Positions 9,740-17,722 of a DNA stretch of 54,673 bases are shown here, one piece after another (position 1 is the first letter of the stretch; every line of letters starts with the position of its first letter). The notes under the pieces were generated by a model, which did not search any database, had not been told where the DNA came from, and worked only from the letters and a program-made list of their open reading frames with translations. Location: the NCBI GenBank assembly GCA_007694015.1, contig RECO01000149.1:1-54673 (forward strand), read 5' to 3'. The stretch comes from Geminicoccaceae bacterium. GTDB taxonomy: Bacteria > Pseudomonadota > Alphaproteobacteria > Geminicoccales > Geminicoccaceae. The position numbers and the translations under genes are program-made.

Positions 9740-9836
9740 GCGAAAACCTTTACAACTTTACCGATTATTTACCGAGCCGTCGCATGGTCGCTTCCAAGCC
9801 GTCGAACACGGCTGACGCACCGAGAGGACGGATCCG

Positions 9837-11255
9837 GTGGCAGCACGCAGCACGATCATCACGCGATCTCGAGGATACGTCCCGCCCCGGACCTTGCCCG
9901 CGCGCCGCCAGCACAACCACCGCCACGACCCGCGGATCGTAGCGATCGACGTGATCCAGGCGATGGTGGACGGCGGTCACAACGACGCGCGCGGCCAGAA
10001 TTCGGCGCGTTCCACCGTGCTCCAGATCGAGTTCGATCACGTCGAGTTGCTGACGACCACCTACGGGCGTCACGTGCTCGCCGCCTGGACACGGGCGGCC
10101 GCGGGCCGCGTCGCCTTGCGCCTGCGTGCCGGCGACCGCGTGGCGATCGCCGCGCCCGGCCATTTGCTGGTGCTTTTGGTGGACGCGTCCGAGCGCGCTG
10201 CGGTGCTTGCCGTCATTCGACGCTTGCAGGCGGCACTCGGGGCGAAGTTCGAGGTCCAGGGCCGGAGTCTCCGCGTCGCCTGCACGTTTGCTGCGGCAGG
10301 GCTGGCAGACGAAGCGGCCCGCCGCCAAGGCCTTTGGCTGGCGCTCGAAAGTGCCGCGGACGCAGCCAAGAACCAGCCGTCGGGCGGTGTCGGTTGGCCC
10401 AGCGTCGCCGCCTCAGCCGATCTGGACGGCTGCCGCCAGCGGCGCAGGGAGCTGTTGGAGGCGGCCGATGCGGCCCGCTTCTTCCCCGTCTTTCAGCCGC
10501 AACTCGACCTCGAAACCGGCCGCTTCGATCGGGTCGAAGTGTTGATGCGCTGGCAGCGCCGCGATGGGAGCATCGCGGCACCCGGCTTGTTTTTGGACGA
10601 CTTGCGTCACCTCGGGCGTCTCGCCGAGGTGAGCCACCACGTCTACACCCAAGCCCTCGCCTCGGTGCAGGCCTGGTCCGCGCAAGGTCACGGCCTCGCG
10701 CGTGTGGCGCTCAACCTCGACCTCTGCCAAGTGCAGCAGCCGCAGTGGGCCGAACCCCTGCTCGGGATGATCGAGGCGTCGGGCCTGCCCGCCGGGCGCG
10801 TGGAGCTGGAAATCTCCGAACACATCCTGGAAGCCGCCGACATCGACCGCTTGATCGAAGGGCTGGTCCGTTTGCAGGCCGCGGGCGTGGAGATTTCGCT
10901 CGACGACTTCGGCGCCGGCTACGGCTCGCTCACCCAACTGGCGCGGCTGCCGGTCGATCTGGTGAAGCTGGATGCCCGGCTGCTTTGGGGCGCCGACACG
11001 ACGCCCCGCACCCGCACGCTGGTGCAAAGCGTGGTGGCCATGACGGGGGCCTTGGACTTGCCTTGCGTCTTCGAAGGCATCGAAACCGCTGGGCAACTCG
11101 ATTTGGCACGCGCCAGTGGCGCCCGATACGGACAGGGCTTCTTCCTGGCTCGACCGCTGCATGCCGACCAGGTGCCGGCCGTGCTCGATGATTGCCAGTA
11201 CGTCACGCCGCCGCCGAGTGCTGGAAGAATGCCCATGACCGCAGCGCCGTGCTGA
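9837..11255 (+). CDS. EAL-domain protein with degenerate GGDEF-like N-terminal region
   Basis: This 472-residue protein is a likely cyclic-di-GMP phosphodiesterase. GTG at 9837 follows GAGAGGA. Residues ~55-180 resemble a GGDEF fold, but the GGDEF signature is lost (an 'RAGDRVAIAAPG' stretch sits in its place). Residues ~210-455 are an EAL domain. Its signature reads EVLMRW (residues 234-239), so the Ala of EAL is Val but the metal-binding Glu is kept. The downstream catalytic residues also appear present: Asn in VALNLDL, ELEISEH, SLDDFGAGYGSL, VKLD, FEGIET and GQGFFLARPL. No membrane segment is seen, so it acts in the cytosol. About 100 bp after sixA, the AT-rich gap contains three TTTAC repeats. 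Confidence 0.88.
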   Translation: MAARSTIITRSRGYVPPRTLPARRQHNHRHDPRIVAIDVIQAMVDGGHNDARGQNSARSTVLQIEFDHVELLTTTYGRHVLAAWTRAAAGRVALRLRAGDRVAIAAPGHLLVLLVDASERAAVLAVIRRLQAALGAKFEVQGRSLRVACTFAAAGLADEAARRQGLWLALESAADAAKNQPSGGVGWPSVAASADLDGCRQRRRELLEAADAARFFPVFQPQLDLETGRFDRVEVLMRWQRRDGSIAAPGLFLDDLRHLGRLAEVSHHVYTQALASVQAWSAQGHGLARVALNLDLCQVQQPQWAEPLLGMIEASGLPAGRVELEISEHILEAADIDRLIEGLVRLQAAGVEISLDDFGAGYGSLTQLARLPVDLVKLDARLLWGADTTPRTRTLVQSVVAMTGALDLPCVFEGIETAGQLDLARASGARYGQGFFLARPLHADQVPAVLDDCQYVTPPPSAGRMPMTAAPC

Positions 11256-11261
11256 ACGGGC

Positions 11262-11804
11262 TCAAACCGGCGCCAGCGGCACGTGCGGCAACGGGGGCAG
11301 TTCGACCGTGACGGCGTCGCCCGCCTGCACCGGACCGCCCATCACCACGATCGCCATCACCCCGGATTTCCGCACGAGCCGACCCTCGCCGTCGCGGTCC
11401 AAACAGGCGGCCATCAAACCGTCGGCAAAGCCGTCGAGTTGGGTGCAGGGGTTGCGGAGCCCGGTGATCTCGACGACCGCCTCCGCGCCGAGCCTGAGCC
11501 GCGTGCCCGTCGGCAGTGTCAACAGTTCCAGCCCGCGCGTGGTGACGTTCTCGCCCAAGTCACCCGGCGCCACCGCAAAACCCTGCGCCGCCAACGCGTC
11601 GAACAGTTCGGCATGGATGAGGTGCACCTGGCGGAGGTTCGGCGCACTCGGGTTCACCCGCACGCGCGAACGGTGTTTCACCGTCGGGCCGCTGTGGGCG
11701 TCGCCCAGCACCCCTTCGCCCGCGACCAGGTCGATCCGGCTGCGGGTCCGCTTGCTGAAACCGTGTCGGTCGCTCGACGCGACGGCGAGGATGGTCGGTG
11801 GCAT
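11262..11804 (-). CDS. MOSC-domain protein
   Basis: This 180-residue protein carries a MOSC domain, the sulfur-carrying fold shared with the molybdenum cofactor sulfurase C-terminus. The segments DLGENVTTRGLEL, GTRLRLGAEAVVEITGLRNPC and GLMAACLDRDG...GVMAIVVMGG are typical of stand-alone YiiM-type MOSC proteins; the Cys in RNPC is the expected sulfur-carrying or conserved residue. The ATG at 11804 is chosen for a GGGAG site 9 nt upstream. The stop lies 6 bp from the stop of the convergent EAL gene. Its substrate is unknown. Confidence 0.87.
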   Translation of the reverse strand: MPPTILAVASSDRHGFSKRTRSRIDLVAGEGVLGDAHSGPTVKHRSRVRVNPSAPNLRQVHLIHAELFDALAAQGFAVAPGDLGENVTTRGLELLTLPTGTRLRLGAEAVVEITGLRNPCTQLDGFADGLMAACLDRDGEGRLVRKSGVMAIVVMGGPVQAGDAVTVELPPLPHVPLAPV

Positions 11805-11866
11805 CGCCTGTGGCTCCCTTTCACTCTCAGGCTTAGCATGACAACGCGAAACCACAGGAGCCAGCT

Positions 11867-12661
11867 TTGCGCCGTGGGCCTTGGCGGATCGTCTGCCTGA
11901 CCGAAGAAACGACCGAGACGCTCTACCTCCTGGGCGCCGAGGAGCGGATCGTCGGCATCTCCGGCTATACGGTCCGGCCGCCCGAAGCTCGCCGCACCAA
12001 ACCCAAGGTCAGTGCCTTCACCAGCGCCAAGATCGACGCCATCGTCGATCTGCGCCCGGATCTCGTGCTGGCCTTTTCCGATCTGCAGGCCGGGATCGCC
12101 GCCGAACTGGCACGCGCCGGTTTGGAGGTGCACCTCTTCAACCAGCGCAACGTCGAGGGCATCCTCACGATGATCCGCACCCTCGGCCGGCTGGTGGACG
12201 AGGCCGCCCGCGCCGACCGTCTGGCCGACGGCTATGCCCAGCGCCTCGCCGAGATCGGCCGCAACGTCGCCATGCCGCGGCCGCGCGTGTACTTGGAGGA
12301 ATGGGACGATCCCCTGATCACGGGCATCGGTTGGTGGTCGGAACTGGTCCAGATCGCCGGCGGCGACGACGTCTTCGCCACCCGCGCCCGCGCCGCTGCC
12401 GCCCGGGACCGCATCGTCACCGCCGACGCCGTCAAGGCCGCCGCGCCCGAAGTCATGTTCGCCTCCTGGTGCGGCAAGAAGGTACGCCCCGAACGGATCG
12501 CCGCCCGTCCTGGCTGGTCGGAGCTCCCAGCAGTCCGGGACGGCGCCATCCACGCCGTGGCATCACACCTGATCCTGCAGCCTGGGCCGGCGGCGCTGAC
12601 CGACGGGTTGGATGCGTTGGTCGAAGCCATCCGAGCTTGGCAGGCCCGACATCGGGCGTAG
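11867..12661 (+). CDS. Cobalamin/iron-type substrate-binding protein lacking a signal peptide (BtuF-like)
   Basis: The 264 residues match the helical-backbone periplasmic binding fold (PF01497) of vitamin B12 and siderophore receptors: RIVCLTEETTETLYLLGA at the N-terminus, DAIVDLRPDLVLAF, then a long backbone helix. The TTG at 11867 is chosen for a perfect AGGAG 6 nt upstream. It leaves only six residues before the first strand, so there is no signal peptide, and the region upstream is too short to hold one. Signal-less homologues annotated 'cobalamin-binding protein' are widespread and probably cytosolic. No permease or ATPase lies nearby. The ligand is unknown. It diverges from the MOSC gene over 62 bp. 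Confidence 0.8.
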   Translation: MRRGPWRIVCLTEETTETLYLLGAEERIVGISGYTVRPPEARRTKPKVSAFTSAKIDAIVDLRPDLVLAFSDLQAGIAAELARAGLEVHLFNQRNVEGILTMIRTLGRLVDEAARADRLADGYAQRLAEIGRNVAMPRPRVYLEEWDDPLITGIGWWSELVQIAGGDDVFATRARAAAARDRIVTADAVKAAAPEVMFASWCGKKVRPERIAARPGWSELPAVRDGAIHAVASHLILQPGPAALTDGLDALVEAIRAWQARHRA

Positions 12662-12763
12662 CCGGCTGCGCGGTCAGGGCGCTTTGGCCGCATTGAGACG
12701 CATTGGCGCTTGGCCGCCCCGGGCGAGCCTTCGCATATCCGATAGCGTAGTGCGGAGGTTTGG

Positions 12764-12967
12764 GTGCGAGACGGGGACGAGTTGATCCTGCCGAACGGGC
12801 GTCGCCTGCCGTTGGAGCGCGATGGCGAAGGGGAAGGCGAAGGGGAACAGCGCCGTCCTTGGGGCGACCACCTGCCCGTGTTCGTTCGGCCAGCCGCCAC
12901 CGGCCGGGACCGCCGCCGCCGACCGCGTCGCGACGATCGGCCCCATCTCTTCGACATCGTGACCTGA
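12764..12967 (+). CDS. Small hypothetical protein (67 aa)
   Basis: The GTG at 12764 lies 5 nt after a strong GGAGG. The predicted protein has an acidic and neutral first half (DGDELILPNG, then a GEGEGEGE run encoded by a GAAGGG/GAAGGC repeat) and an Arg-rich middle, ending HLFDIVT. No known family is recognised. It fills the gap between the BtuF-like gene and the hydrogenase operon and ends 24 bp before the FNR-like site. The good ribosome binding site argues for a real gene; chance open frames are common at this GC content, so certainty is low. Confidence 0.4.
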   Translation: MRDGDELILPNGRRLPLERDGEGEGEGEQRRPWGDHLPVFVRPAATGRDRRRRPRRDDRPHLFDIVT

Positions 12968-12991
12968 AATCGGCTGCCGTTTGCGCCTTGG

Positions 12992-13005
12992 TTGAGCCAG
13001 CTCAA
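12992..13005 (+). promoter_or_regulatory. FNR/FixK-like operator palindrome
   Basis: The perfect 14-bp palindrome TTGAGCCAGCTCAA keeps the TTGA-N6-TCAA core of the FNR/FixK/CRP-FNR family (the FNR consensus is TTGAT-N4-ATCAA). Its centre (12998.5) falls about -40.5 relative to a start point predicted from the -10 element at 13027-13032, the position expected for class II activation. Seen directly: the palindrome and its spacing. Inferred: oxygen-responsive control of the hydrogenase operon. Confidence 0.6.
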
Positions 13006-13026
13006 GGACAGCTCGCTGCAGACGTG

Positions 13027-13032
13027 TAGACT
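13027..13032 (+). promoter_or_regulatory. Candidate -10 element of the hydrogenase operon
   Basis: TAGACT matches TATAAT at four of six positions. It would place the transcription start near 13039, giving a 5' untranslated leader of about 70 nt before the ATG at 13109. No good -35 box precedes it, which fits a promoter that needs an activator bound at the palindrome just upstream. Confidence 0.4.
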
Positions 13033-13108
13033 GCGTGCGGCATAAGTCCGGGCCGCGTCTTTCGGGTGGGGTCGCGCCGGTGCCCGGTCCTCCCGGAGCA
13101 AGAGCGCC

Positions 13109-15109
13109 ATGAGCGAGGTCACCTACGGGGTCTGGGACGGTGTCGTCTACGACAACCGCGGGGGCGTGAACGGCGAGGGACCCCACTTTCCCGGCTTGTC
13201 AAACTTCGACGAATTCGACGACGGCAACCCGATCCGGGCCTTCGTCGCGGATCGCGGCTTCATCATCTTCGATTCGACGGTAAGCCTGCTCGATACGTTT
13301 CACCGTCAGCTGGCCCAGGCGGCCAATGAGTCCTGCGGCAAGTGCACGCCCTGCCGCATCGGCACCGTGCTCGTGCGCGACGCGCTCGACGCCATGCGAC
13401 GGGGCGAGCCCTCGCCGCTCGACCTCGACCAGATCTTCGCCCTGGCGGATCAGATGACGCAGACCTCGATGTGCGGCCTGGGCCAGACCTGTTCGCGCGC
13501 CCTGCGTGCCGCCATCCGCGAATTCCGCGACGTGTTCGAGGACGAAATCAGAACGGCCCCGGCACCTTCGCAGCACGCCATGTCCTACATGACCGCCCCC
13601 TGCATTGAGGCGTGCCCGTCCAGGATCAACGTGCCGCGCTACATCGACTACATCAAAGACGGCAAGCCGGCGCACTCTTTGGGTGTGATACTGCAGAAAT
13701 ACCCGATGGCGGCCACCTGCGGGCGGGTCTGCGTGCGCTTTTGCGAAATGGCCTGCCGGCGCAAGTTCGTCGACGAGGCGGTCGGCATCAAGACGCTCAA
13801 GCGCTACGTCGCCGACCAGCAAACCGGGCCGAACGCGCTGGTGTTCGGCCGCGACCTGATCCGCGAGCCGCTCGGCGCCAACATGCGGGTGGCGGTGGTC
13901 GGCGCCGGTCCCGCCGGCATTTCCTGTGCCTATCATTTGCTGCTCCACGGCTATCGCGTGGACATCCTGGAGGCGATGGAAGAGGCGGGCGGCATGGCCG
14001 CGCGGGGCATTCCGAGCTACCGCTTACCGAAGGACGTGCTGCACGCCGAAACCGACGTCATCACCGCGCTTGGCGGCCGCTTCCTGTTCAACAAGGCCTT
14101 GGGCCGCGACTTCTCGCTCGACGACCTCTTCGCCCGTGGCTATCGAGCGGTGTTCTTGGCGCTCGGCTGCCAGGAGGGCACCCATCTCGGCATCGAGAAC
14201 GAGGACCCGACGCTTCAGGGCTACAGGTCGGGTGTCGGGTTCTTGCTCCAGGTCCACGACCACGTCGCGGGGGCGTTGCGGGTCGCGCTGGAGGGTGACG
14301 TCGTGGTGGTTGGCGGCGGCAACGTCGCCATGGACTGTGCGCGCTCCGCGTTACGGATGGGGGCGGCCTCGGTCCACGTGCTCTACCGCCGGACGCGGCC
14401 GGACATGCCGGCGGATGCGGGCGAGGTGCAGGCCGCCGAAGCCGAGGGCGTGGTGTTCCACTTCCTCACCAACCCCAAGCGCATCATCGCCGAGAACGGG
14501 CGCGTCGTCGGCGTGGAACTGATGGATATGGCGGCCGGCGAGCCCGACGCGGAAGGCCGCTCGAAGGTCGAGCCGGTCCCGGGCAGCGAGCGCACGGTGA
14601 GCTGCAACACCCTGATCGCCGCCATCGGCCAGCAGGTGCGGGAAGGCGTGATCAGCCCCGAGGACGGCATCGCCTTCGACCGCTGGAACTGCATCCGGGT
14701 GAACCCGGACGACCTCAGCACCTCGCGCACCGGTGTCTTTGCCGGCGGCGATTGTGCGACCGGCCCCTCCACCTTGATCCACGCCATGGCCGCGGGTCTG
14801 AAGGCCACGCGCAGCATCGACGACCACATACGGCTCGGCCGCGTCCGCTTTCGGCCCCGCTCGCGGATGCGCCGGCTGTTGAACGACAACACCATGCTGG
14901 CCGAAGACGCCGTCGAACTGCCGGTGAAACCGCAATACCGCGCGCATCACCCCGAGCTCGATGCCGCCGTGCGCAGCCAGATGTTCGAGGAAGTCGAGCA
15001 AACCATCAGCATCGAGGCCGCCTATCGCGAGGCCAACCGCTGCATGCGCTGCTATCGGATTTACTCCGTCATCACGGAGCGGGCGATCCCGGAGGGCGTG
15101 GGACGATGA
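13109..15109 (+). CDS. NuoF-C-terminal/GltD-like FAD, NAD(P)H and Fe-S oxidoreductase of the [FeFe] hydrogenase operon
   Basis: This is a 666-residue flavoprotein. Residues ~40-145 correspond to the C-terminal Fe-S part of NuoF (SCGKCTPCRIG at 75-85 and the fourth Cys in SMCGLGQ); the FMN/NADH-binding part of NuoF is missing. Residues ~164-216 hold the GltD-type two-cluster Cys pattern (CIEACP, CGRVCVRFCEMAC). FAD binding (VAVVGAGPAG at 261-270), NAD(P)H binding (VVVVGGGNVAMDC, then YRRTRPDMPA, the GltD NADPH type) and a second FAD motif (GVFAGGDCATGPS) follow. A CMRC motif lies near the C-terminus. It overlaps the hydrogenase gene by ATGA, so the two are cotranslated. It likely exchanges electrons between NAD(P)H and the hydrogenase. 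Confidence 0.88.
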   Translation: MSEVTYGVWDGVVYDNRGGVNGEGPHFPGLSNFDEFDDGNPIRAFVADRGFIIFDSTVSLLDTFHRQLAQAANESCGKCTPCRIGTVLVRDALDAMRRGEPSPLDLDQIFALADQMTQTSMCGLGQTCSRALRAAIREFRDVFEDEIRTAPAPSQHAMSYMTAPCIEACPSRINVPRYIDYIKDGKPAHSLGVILQKYPMAATCGRVCVRFCEMACRRKFVDEAVGIKTLKRYVADQQTGPNALVFGRDLIREPLGANMRVAVVGAGPAGISCAYHLLLHGYRVDILEAMEEAGGMAARGIPSYRLPKDVLHAETDVITALGGRFLFNKALGRDFSLDDLFARGYRAVFLALGCQEGTHLGIENEDPTLQGYRSGVGFLLQVHDHVAGALRVALEGDVVVVGGGNVAMDCARSALRMGAASVHVLYRRTRPDMPADAGEVQAAEAEGVVFHFLTNPKRIIAENGRVVGVELMDMAAGEPDAEGRSKVEPVPGSERTVSCNTLIAAIGQQVREGVISPEDGIAFDRWNCIRVNPDDLSTSRTGVFAGGDCATGPSTLIHAMAAGLKATRSIDDHIRLGRVRFRPRSRMRRLLNDNTMLAEDAVELPVKPQYRAHHPELDAAVRSQMFEEVEQTISIEAAYREANRCMRCYRIYSVITERAIPEGVGR

Positions 15110-16938
15110 ACGCCGAGACGCAGGCGAAGGTGGTGCGGGGCAGCATCAACGGCGTGGCCGTCACCAGCAGCACCGACGAGACGATTCTCGAATGCGCGCG
15201 CCGGCACGCCATCCACATCCCCACCTTGTGCGAACTCCACGACATCGACCACGCGCCGGGTACCTGCCGGGTCTGCCTGGTCGAGATCGAGACCCAGGGC
15301 AGCTCGAAAACCCTGACGGCGACGGCCTGCAACACGCCGATGCAGGAAGGCTTGGTCGTGCGCACGCGGACGCCGAAACTCCGCGAGATGCAGCGCCTCC
15401 AAGTGGAACTCCTGCTCGCGGATCACGACCAGGACTGCGCCACCTGCATCCGCCACGGCAATTGCGACCTGCAGGACGTCGCCCAATTCGTCGGTCTCAA
15501 GACCAATCGTTTCTTCGATCCCGAACGCGTCGCCAAGCGGCCGGTGGACGCCGCGTCGCCGGCCTTGATCCGCAACATGCAGCGCTGCATTCGCTGCCAG
15601 CGCTGCATTGCCATCTGCCGCGAAGGGCAAGGGGTCGATGCGCTCATCCAGGTCGGCAGCGGTCTCGATACGGCCGTGGGCCTGCGCTACGGCTTGGATC
15701 AGCAGCATTCGGCCTGCGTCACCTGCGGCCAGTGCGTGCTCGTCTGCCCGACGGGGGCCTTGGGCGAGCGCGACGAGATCGAGCGCGTGCTCGACTACTT
15801 GTACGATCCGAACATCGTCACCGTGGTGCAGTTCGCGCCCGCCGTCCGGGTCGGCTTCGGCGAAGAGTTCGGCCTGCCACCCGGCACCAACGTCGAGGGT
15901 CAGATCATCACGGCACTGCGCCGGCTCGGTGCCGACATCGTGCTCGATACCAATTGGGGTGCGGACCTGGTCGTGATGGAGGAGGCGACCGAGCTCTTGC
16001 ATCGCCTCAAGGCCGGCGAGCGGCCGACCTTCACCTCGTGCTGTCCGGCCTGGATCAACTTCGCCGAGCGCCACTATCCGGACATCCTGCCGCTGCTGTC
16101 GACGACCAAGTCGCCGCAGCAATGCGTCGGCATCGTCGCCAAGACCTATCTGCCGGCCAAGCGCGGGATCGACCCAAGCCGGGTGCGGGTCGTCTCGATC
16201 ATGCCCTGCACCGCCAAGAAGGACGAAGTGGTCCGGCCACAGCTAAGCCACGACGGCATGCCCGAGGTGGACGTGGTGCTGACCACCCGCGAGTTCGCGC
16301 GGCTCCTGCGCCGCGAAGGGCTGGACCTCACCACGCTGGAAGCCACCACCTTCGACGACCCCCACATGACCGAATATTCCGGTGCGGGTGCGATCTTCGG
16401 TACCACCGGCGGTGTGATGGAGGCGGCGGTGCGCACCCTCTACCACATGGTCAATGGCGCGGAGCTGGATACGATCGAACTGGCCCAACTCCGCGGCTTC
16501 GAAGGCGTGCGCACCGCCGCGGTGGACCTCGGCCAGGGGGCCGGTGTGGTGAAGGTCGCCATGTGTCATGGCCTCAAGCCGACGCGACAGATCGTCGAAG
16601 CGGTCCGCGCCGGCACGGTCGATCTCGACTTCATCGAAGTCATGGCATGCCCCGGCGGCTGCGTCGACGGCGGCGGCACGCTGCGTTCCAAGAAGCACTA
16701 CCTGCAGCACGCCATGAAACGCCGCGAAGCCATCTTCGCCATCGACCGCAACAAAAACGTCCGTCGCTCCCACCACAACACGCAAGTCCAAGACCTCTAC
16801 CGCGACTTCCTCGGCGCCCCCCACTCCGACAAAGCTCAAGCACTGCTGCACACCCACTACACCGACCGCAAAATCGAAATGGCCCACTCGGTCCGCGAAA
16901 TCTGGCAAGAAATCAAAATGGCGGGGAAAGTATATTAG
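15106..16938 (+). CDS. hydA: [FeFe] hydrogenase large subunit (group A, likely A2, glutamate-synthase-linked)
   Basis: This 610-residue cytosolic enzyme interconverts H2 and protons. Domains in order: a [2Fe-2S] ferredoxin-like domain (Cys 42, 54, 57, 75), a His-Cys [4Fe-4S] site (HDQDCATCIRHGNC, 108-120), two [4Fe-4S] motifs (CIRCQRCIAIC at 161; CVTCGQCVLVC at 204), then the H-cluster domain. All three H-cluster motifs are intact: TSCCPAW (310-316, proton-relay Cys312 and ligand Cys313), MPCTAKKDE (366-374, Cys368) and MACPGGCVDGGG (513-524, Cys515 and Cys519). After GGG the usual QP is TL. A C-terminal small-subunit-like tail follows. The GltD-like partner upstream matches group A2 of hydrogenase classification. 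The maturases HydE, HydF and HydG, needed to build the cofactor, are not in the window. Confidence 0.95.
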   Translation: MNAETQAKVVRGSINGVAVTSSTDETILECARRHAIHIPTLCELHDIDHAPGTCRVCLVEIETQGSSKTLTATACNTPMQEGLVVRTRTPKLREMQRLQVELLLADHDQDCATCIRHGNCDLQDVAQFVGLKTNRFFDPERVAKRPVDAASPALIRNMQRCIRCQRCIAICREGQGVDALIQVGSGLDTAVGLRYGLDQQHSACVTCGQCVLVCPTGALGERDEIERVLDYLYDPNIVTVVQFAPAVRVGFGEEFGLPPGTNVEGQIITALRRLGADIVLDTNWGADLVVMEEATELLHRLKAGERPTFTSCCPAWINFAERHYPDILPLLSTTKSPQQCVGIVAKTYLPAKRGIDPSRVRVVSIMPCTAKKDEVVRPQLSHDGMPEVDVVLTTREFARLLRREGLDLTTLEATTFDDPHMTEYSGAGAIFGTTGGVMEAAVRTLYHMVNGAELDTIELAQLRGFEGVRTAAVDLGQGAGVVKVAMCHGLKPTRQIVEAVRAGTVDLDFIEVMACPGGCVDGGGTLRSKKHYLQHAMKRREAIFAIDRNKNVRRSHHNTQVQDLYRDFLGAPHSDKAQALLHTHYTDRKIEMAHSVREIWQEIKMAGKVY

Positions 16939-16969
16939 AAGTGAATTTGGGAGCCAGCGGGTTTACCCA

Positions 16970-17722
16970 TCACTTGACCGTCCCGCGCGCCCCGCAACAT
17001 CGCGGTGCGAACACAGCAGCGACGGCCGGGCGGCGCAACAGGTTCGCGGCGGTTTCGTGGAGGAAGGCCTCGCTCCGGGCGGGGGCGGTCAGGGGAAGGT
17101 CGAGGCGGTCGACGATGTGGGTGGGCCTGGGGGCGAGCACCAGGAGGTGATCGGCCATGCGCAGCGCGTCGATCAGGTCGTGGGTGACGACCAGCGCCGC
17201 CATGCTCGCTTCGTCGATCAGGCTGCGCACCAAGTGGTGCAACTCCTGCCGCAGCCCCACGTCCAAACCATTGAAGGGCTCGTCCAGCAAGAGCAGGTCG
17301 GGGCGGGTGGCCAGCGCCCGGGCGATCCCGACGCGCTGCCGCATGCCGCCGGAGAGGGTCGAAGGGAGCCGCTCTGCCGCCTCGGCGTCCAGGCCGAGCC
17401 GGGCTAGCAGGGTGCGGGCTTGGGCGCGGCGCTCCGCCTTGCCGACACCTTGGGCCTGGAGGCCGAAGGCAGCGTTGTCGAGGGCGGTCTTCCACGGCAA
17501 CAGCCGCGGTTCTTGGAAGACCAGCGCCGTCTGGCGAAAGCCGTTCTCGACCGTGCCGCCGCTCGGCGTTTCGAGCCTTGCTGCCAGGTGGAGGGTGGTG
17601 GTCTTGCCGCAGCCGCTCGGGCCGATCAGGGCGACGATCCGGCCGGGGGCGACCCGGAAGGTGATGCCGTCCAGGACCTGGGTGGTGCCGTAGTGGTGGC
17701 GGACCTGGCTGAAGCTCAGCAC
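16970..17722 (-). CDS. ABC transporter ATPase (SsuB/TauB type)
   Basis: This 250-residue ATPase has Walker [11 protein letters not shown]-loop [11 protein letters not shown], signature LSGGMRQR, Walker B LLLLDEPF and the switch His in VVTHD, all in the nitrate/sulfonate/taurine class. The GTG at 17722 is chosen because it overlaps the permease stop codon (GTGCTGA), implying coupled translation. It energises uptake by the permease encoded just upstream. It is the third gene of a binding protein-permease-ATPase operon and converges on hydA with only 31 bp between them, where no terminator hairpin is seen. Confidence 0.9.
   Translation of the reverse strand: MLSFSQVRHHYGTTQVLDGITFRVAPGRIVALIGPSGCGKTTTLHLAARLETPSGGTVENGFRQTALVFQEPRLLPWKTALDNAAFGLQAQGVGKAERRAQARTLLARLGLDAEAAERLPSTLSGGMRQRVGIARALATRPDLLLLDEPFNGLDVGLRQELHHLVRSLIDEASMAALVVTHDLIDALRMADHLLVLAPRPTHIVDRLDLPLTAPARSEAFLHETAANLLRRPAVAAVFAPRCCGARGTVK

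Noticed and set aside
12662-13108. Hydrogenase maturation gene
   Set aside because: The gap is too short, and the only credible frame (67 codons) has no radical-SAM or GTPase motif.
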